A DNA stretch of 58,381 nucleotides, taken from contig JAUYCY010000006.1 of NCBI GenBank assembly GCA_030692055.1, positions 1-58,381 of the forward strand. Direction: 5' to 3'. Positions 56,177 through 58,381 of the stretch are shown piece after piece; positions within the stretch are counted from its first letter, which is position 1; each line of letters begins with the position of its first letter. A program made the translations under genes and the position numbers. The notes beneath the pieces were generated by a model that saw only the letters and a program-made list of their open reading frames with translations, was not told where the DNA came from and did not search any database. The DNA comes from Candidatus Omnitrophota bacterium (GTDB taxonomy: Bacteria; Omnitrophota; Koll11; Duberdicusellales; 4484-171).

Positions 56177-57493
56177 ATGAAAAAACAAGCTATTATCTGC
56201 CTTGTGAGTTTTTGTTTGATAACTACCGTCTTGGCTGAAACGATAGCGTTAAAATCGGGAGCAGAAGTCGAGGGTAAAATTATAGAAAAAACCGATACCT
56301 ATATAAAAATTGATTTTCAGGGCGTTATTCTGACATATTTTACCGATGAAATAGAAAATATTGATGCAATCTTTGGTACAAAAACACATCAGAAGATTAC
56401 TCCCGAGGAGCCTCGGACAATAACCCAAGAAAAACCCATGCATGTATGGCAACCTACAAAAACGATTGCACTTCTGATAGGCGTGTTGCAGTGGCAAGAT
56501 CAAACATTGGAGACCTACGATCCGCGGAACCGTCAAGATCAAAAACTATTTGAAACGCTCATAGAACGGGGAGTGCCAAAAGAAAACATAATCTTTTTAA
56601 AAGATAAAGAAGCAACGCTTTTAAAAATTCTTGAAACATTTAAGTCCCTTGCGCGTCAAGGGGATACAGATTCCACCTTTTTCTTCTATTACGCAGGCCA
56701 TGGAAAGAAATCGGAAGATGGCAGGAAAGCTTACTTCTTAAATTATGATTATAATCCAATAATCAGTCCGATTCTCACCGCTTTTATGCTGGACAACATT
56801 GCAAAGATTCTCAAAGAAAATTTTAAAGGCAGGGAAGCTATACTTACCGCTGATTGCTGTTATTCAGGTACTTTAAATCAAATAGCCGATGAATTATCAG
56901 AAGCAGGTATTGAAACGCTTGTGCTTAGCTCAGCCAGCGCCTCAAATATTTCGACAGGCGCATGGACGTTTACGCAATCGCTTGTTGAAATTCTTAAAGG
57001 CACTCCTTTGATGGTTTTAACGCAGAATGACATCACTGTAAAAAATGCAGCGGAGTATATTACCTATAACATGGCGTATGAAGAAAACCAGTATTCAAAT
57101 ATATATATGACCGCCCGCCTTCCTCAAGACTTCGTTTTAGCCAAGAATGAGGCAAAAGACTTTATTGATAAAAATTATATAGGTCAATATAAATTAGCAC
57201 AATACAATGGCAAGGACTATAAAGTAAGAATTATTGACCAGCATGACAATAGCTGTAGAATCCATTATCTCGGTTGGGGTAGCGAATGGGATGAATGGCG
57301 CGACTATAATGAATTAAAAGATATTGAATTTAAAACTTACAATGTGAACACTAAAGTGCTGGTGAAATGGAATAAAACTTGGTATCCTGCCGTCGTTTTT
57401 AAAAGAGAGGGCATTTTTCATCTCATCAAGTATGATGATTATGATAATAGCTGGAATGAATGGGTAACGTCGGAGAGGATTAAAATCAATTAA
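56177..57493 (+). CDS. Secreted caspase-like (C14) protein with tandem chromo-barrel-like domains
   Basis: 438 aa with a signal peptide (AIICLVSFCLITTVLA). A small beta domain (ALKSGAEVEGKIIEKTDTYI, about 24-65) comes first. The caspase fold follows: TIALLIGVLQW, the catalytic His near 175 in FFYYAGHGKKSEDG, and the catalytic Cys near 227 in TADCCYSGTL. The C-terminal 110 residues hold two chromo-barrel/Tudor-knot-like units: YKVRIIDQHDNSCRIHYLGW with WDEWRDYNELKDI, and TKVLVKWNKTWYPAVVFKRE with WNEWVTSERIKI. These barrels bind peptides, RNA or methyl-lysine in eukaryotes. The combination with a signal peptide is unusual. Near-leaderless start. Confidence 0.85.
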   Translation: MKKQAIICLVSFCLITTVLAETIALKSGAEVEGKIIEKTDTYIKIDFQGVILTYFTDEIENIDAIFGTKTHQKITPEEPRTITQEKPMHVWQPTKTIALLIGVLQWQDQTLETYDPRNRQDQKLFETLIERGVPKENIIFLKDKEATLLKILETFKSLARQGDTDSTFFFYYAGHGKKSEDGRKAYFLNYDYNPIISPILTAFMLDNIAKILKENFKGREAILTADCCYSGTLNQIADELSEAGIETLVLSSASASNISTGAWTFTQSLVEILKGTPLMVLTQNDITVKNAAEYITYNMAYEENQYSNIYMTARLPQDFVLAKNEAKDFIDKNYIGQYKLAQYNGKDYKVRIIDQHDNSCRIHYLGWGSEWDEWRDYNELKDIEFKTYNVNTKVLVKWNKTWYPAVVFKREGIFHLIKYDDYDNSWNEWVTSERIKIN

Positions 57494-57582
57494 GGGTCAA
57501 AGGCATGCAGGGAAAAGATAAACAGTGTTTCGCATAATTTAGCGAAAGAAAGGAATTACTTTTAAAATCACTAAAAATCAGA

Positions 57583-57660
57583 TATAATAATCAAACGACA
57601 CTATTATTTTTTCTGCGTGCCTTTGGCACTTGAAAAAAATAATGTGTTCATTAAAGGGGG
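57583..57660 (+). promoter_or_regulatory. Promoter box and CATTA-hairpin D7 in the NYN gene leader
   Basis: TATAAT at 57583-57588, then D7: ACGACAC, stem ATTATTTTTTC (about 57603-57613) / GAAAAAAATAATG (57632-57644), a GTGCCTTTGGCAC inner hairpin, and TGTTCATTAAAGGGGGG ending 6 bases before ATG 57667. The start site from this -10 would fall at the base of the hairpin. Confidence 0.65.
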
Positions 57661-57666
57661 GTTATA

Positions 57667-58218
57667 ATGAAACGTATAATGATATTTATTGACGCCGAAT
57701 ACGTAGTTCAGAAGATAAGAGAATTGGGGGTTAGGAGAGCCATAGGCCGCAAAGACATTGAGTGGAGAAATCTAATTAAGTGGATAGCAGGCCCCAGGGA
57801 CTTAGTTCGCTGTTATTATTATTCCGCGGAGTTTAGCCGAGAAGAAAATCAAAAGACATTTCATGAACAGCAAGAACTTTTAAAAAAACTTAAGCTAAGT
57901 ATTCCTTACTTTGAGGTTAGGTTGGGAAGGCTTGTACGCGTGCGCGAGGATTGGGTCCAAAAGGGCCTTGATGTGAAAATTGCCGTAGATATGTTTTCCA
58001 AGGCAGTTACAAGTCAATACGACGTAGCAGCTTTAGTTTCAGGCGATTCTGATTTTGTAGAGGTTATAAGTGGCATAAAAGAGATGTATGGCAAGCAGGT
58101 GGAACTTTACACGTTTGATTTAAATATTAATGACGTACTTAAATTTGCTCCTGATAAACATATCGTCATAGATATCCAGTCGGCACGTAGGTACCATTTT
58201 TGGGCAGAAGCAAAATAG
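57667..58218 (+). CDS. NYN/LabA-like PIN-fold ribonuclease
   Basis: 183 aa. Conserved acidic sites of the NYN domain are visible: Asp9 in MIFIDAEY, Asp in QKGLDVKIAVDMF (about 98 and 104), and SGDSDF (near 127). The strand LVRCYYYSAEF and the VELYTF strand complete the fold. Such enzymes act on RNA; substrate unknown. GGGGGG lies before ATG 57667. Its leader contains a CATTA-hairpin shared with fusA, the cold-shock gene and others. Confidence 0.9.
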   Translation: MKRIMIFIDAEYVVQKIRELGVRRAIGRKDIEWRNLIKWIAGPRDLVRCYYYSAEFSREENQKTFHEQQELLKKLKLSIPYFEVRLGRLVRVREDWVQKGLDVKIAVDMFSKAVTSQYDVAALVSGDSDFVEVISGIKEMYGKQVELYTFDLNINDVLKFAPDKHIVIDIQSARRYHFWAEAK

Positions 58219-58240
58219 GACGCTTTTCTCATTCTATTAT

Positions 58241-58321
58241 GGGACTGTTGCAAAACGCAACAGTCCCTGATTACAAGGCTGGGACATAATTCCCTACCCA
58301 ACAGGGTGCCCTGCTGGGCTA
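58241..58321 (+). repeat. Two palindromes repeated from the 28.5-29 kb spacer
   Basis: GGGACTGTTGCAAAACGCAA with its mirrored CAGTCCC (58241-58267), and CCTACCCAACAGGGTGCC with GGGCTA at the end (58293-58321). They match 28497-28522 and 28968-28996 except for one to three bases each. The rest of the window end has no gene. Confidence 0.75.
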
Positions 58322-58381
58322 GCACTCGTTCTTTCATAAAAGACCACCACGGGGTAAAATGGTAAGTGGGTACAAACCAAT

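Overview
The window reads as one chromosomal segment from an uncultured, Gram-negative-type bacterium of moderate to low GC. It has many Sec signal peptides, a lipobox protein, a CsgG-like protein and a periplasmic-type nucleotidase. The large secreted HEAT-repeat proteins, a bacterial serpin, the AT-leaning codon use and the dense palindromic repeats between genes suggest an Omnitrophota-like or other PVC-type candidate lineage. This placement is inference: there is no rRNA gene or ribosomal protein operon in the window to test it. Almost every gene is on the + strand; the clear exception is an RRM RNA-binding gene at 55.2-55.6 kb. I found no tRNA, rRNA, CRISPR array, integrase or transposase.

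Layout. 0-6.2 kb: the 3' end of secG, then a complete peptide/nickel-type ABC importer (binding protein, two permeases, two ATPases). Its spacers are filled with hairpins built from short repeated words. 6.2-11.1 kb: envelope and housekeeping genes (CsgG-like protein, small lipoprotein, ABC-F ATPase, small membrane protein, secreted ARPP-1-like protein). 11.7-26.2 kb: a histidine kinase/response regulator pair followed by secreted HEAT-repeat proteins (one of about 1,750 aa with BsuPI-like domains), a serpin, a decayed PQQ-propeller/BsuPI pseudogene broken by a MITE-like element, and a third HEAT protein. A duplicated scrap of the response regulator's 3' end lies just before that third HEAT gene. 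26.3-29 kb: a nucleotidyltransferase pair, an M48 peptidase and a GYD protein.

29.4-36 kb is an AT-rich defence-like island. It holds a TdeIII-type restriction enzyme, two N6-adenine methyltransferases of different classes, two small orphans, a GspF/PilC-N-like membrane protein, a cytosolic trypsin-like protease, a HEPN-like protein that shares an upstream motif with the protease, and a phage GemA-like protein. 36-44 kb: secreted proteins, a zinc peptidase/ATP-grasp ligase pair, a UshA-like 5'-nucleotidase, an S1/winged-helix protein, a cold-shock protein and a YgjP-like peptidase. 44.9-53.1 kb: fusA, a metallophosphoesterase, DUF2157 and GDYxxLxY proteins, metF and dinB. 53.2-58.4 kb: small RNA- or zinc-binding proteins, a DUF4919 protein, the RRM protein, a secreted caspase-like protein with tandem chromo-barrel-like repeats, and a NYN-domain RNase-like protein.

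The strongest candidate for something undescribed is a family of stem-loop elements with fixed flanks (AATTCRAC ... GTYTCATTA) and freely changing but base-paired stems. Five copies sit directly in front of the Shine-Dalgarno site or start codon of fusA, a cold-shock gene, a PC4-like gene, a NYN gene and a GemA-like gene. Inverted copies pair with direct copies to make composite elements in two leaders. I count about a dozen copies between 28 and 58 kb and none before 28 kb. Other notable items are a MITE-like family with CCCCGTTA ends and TTTA target duplications, palindromes translated in frame inside signal-peptide regions, a near-identical dispersed repeat of about 275 bp, and the protease/HEPN pair.
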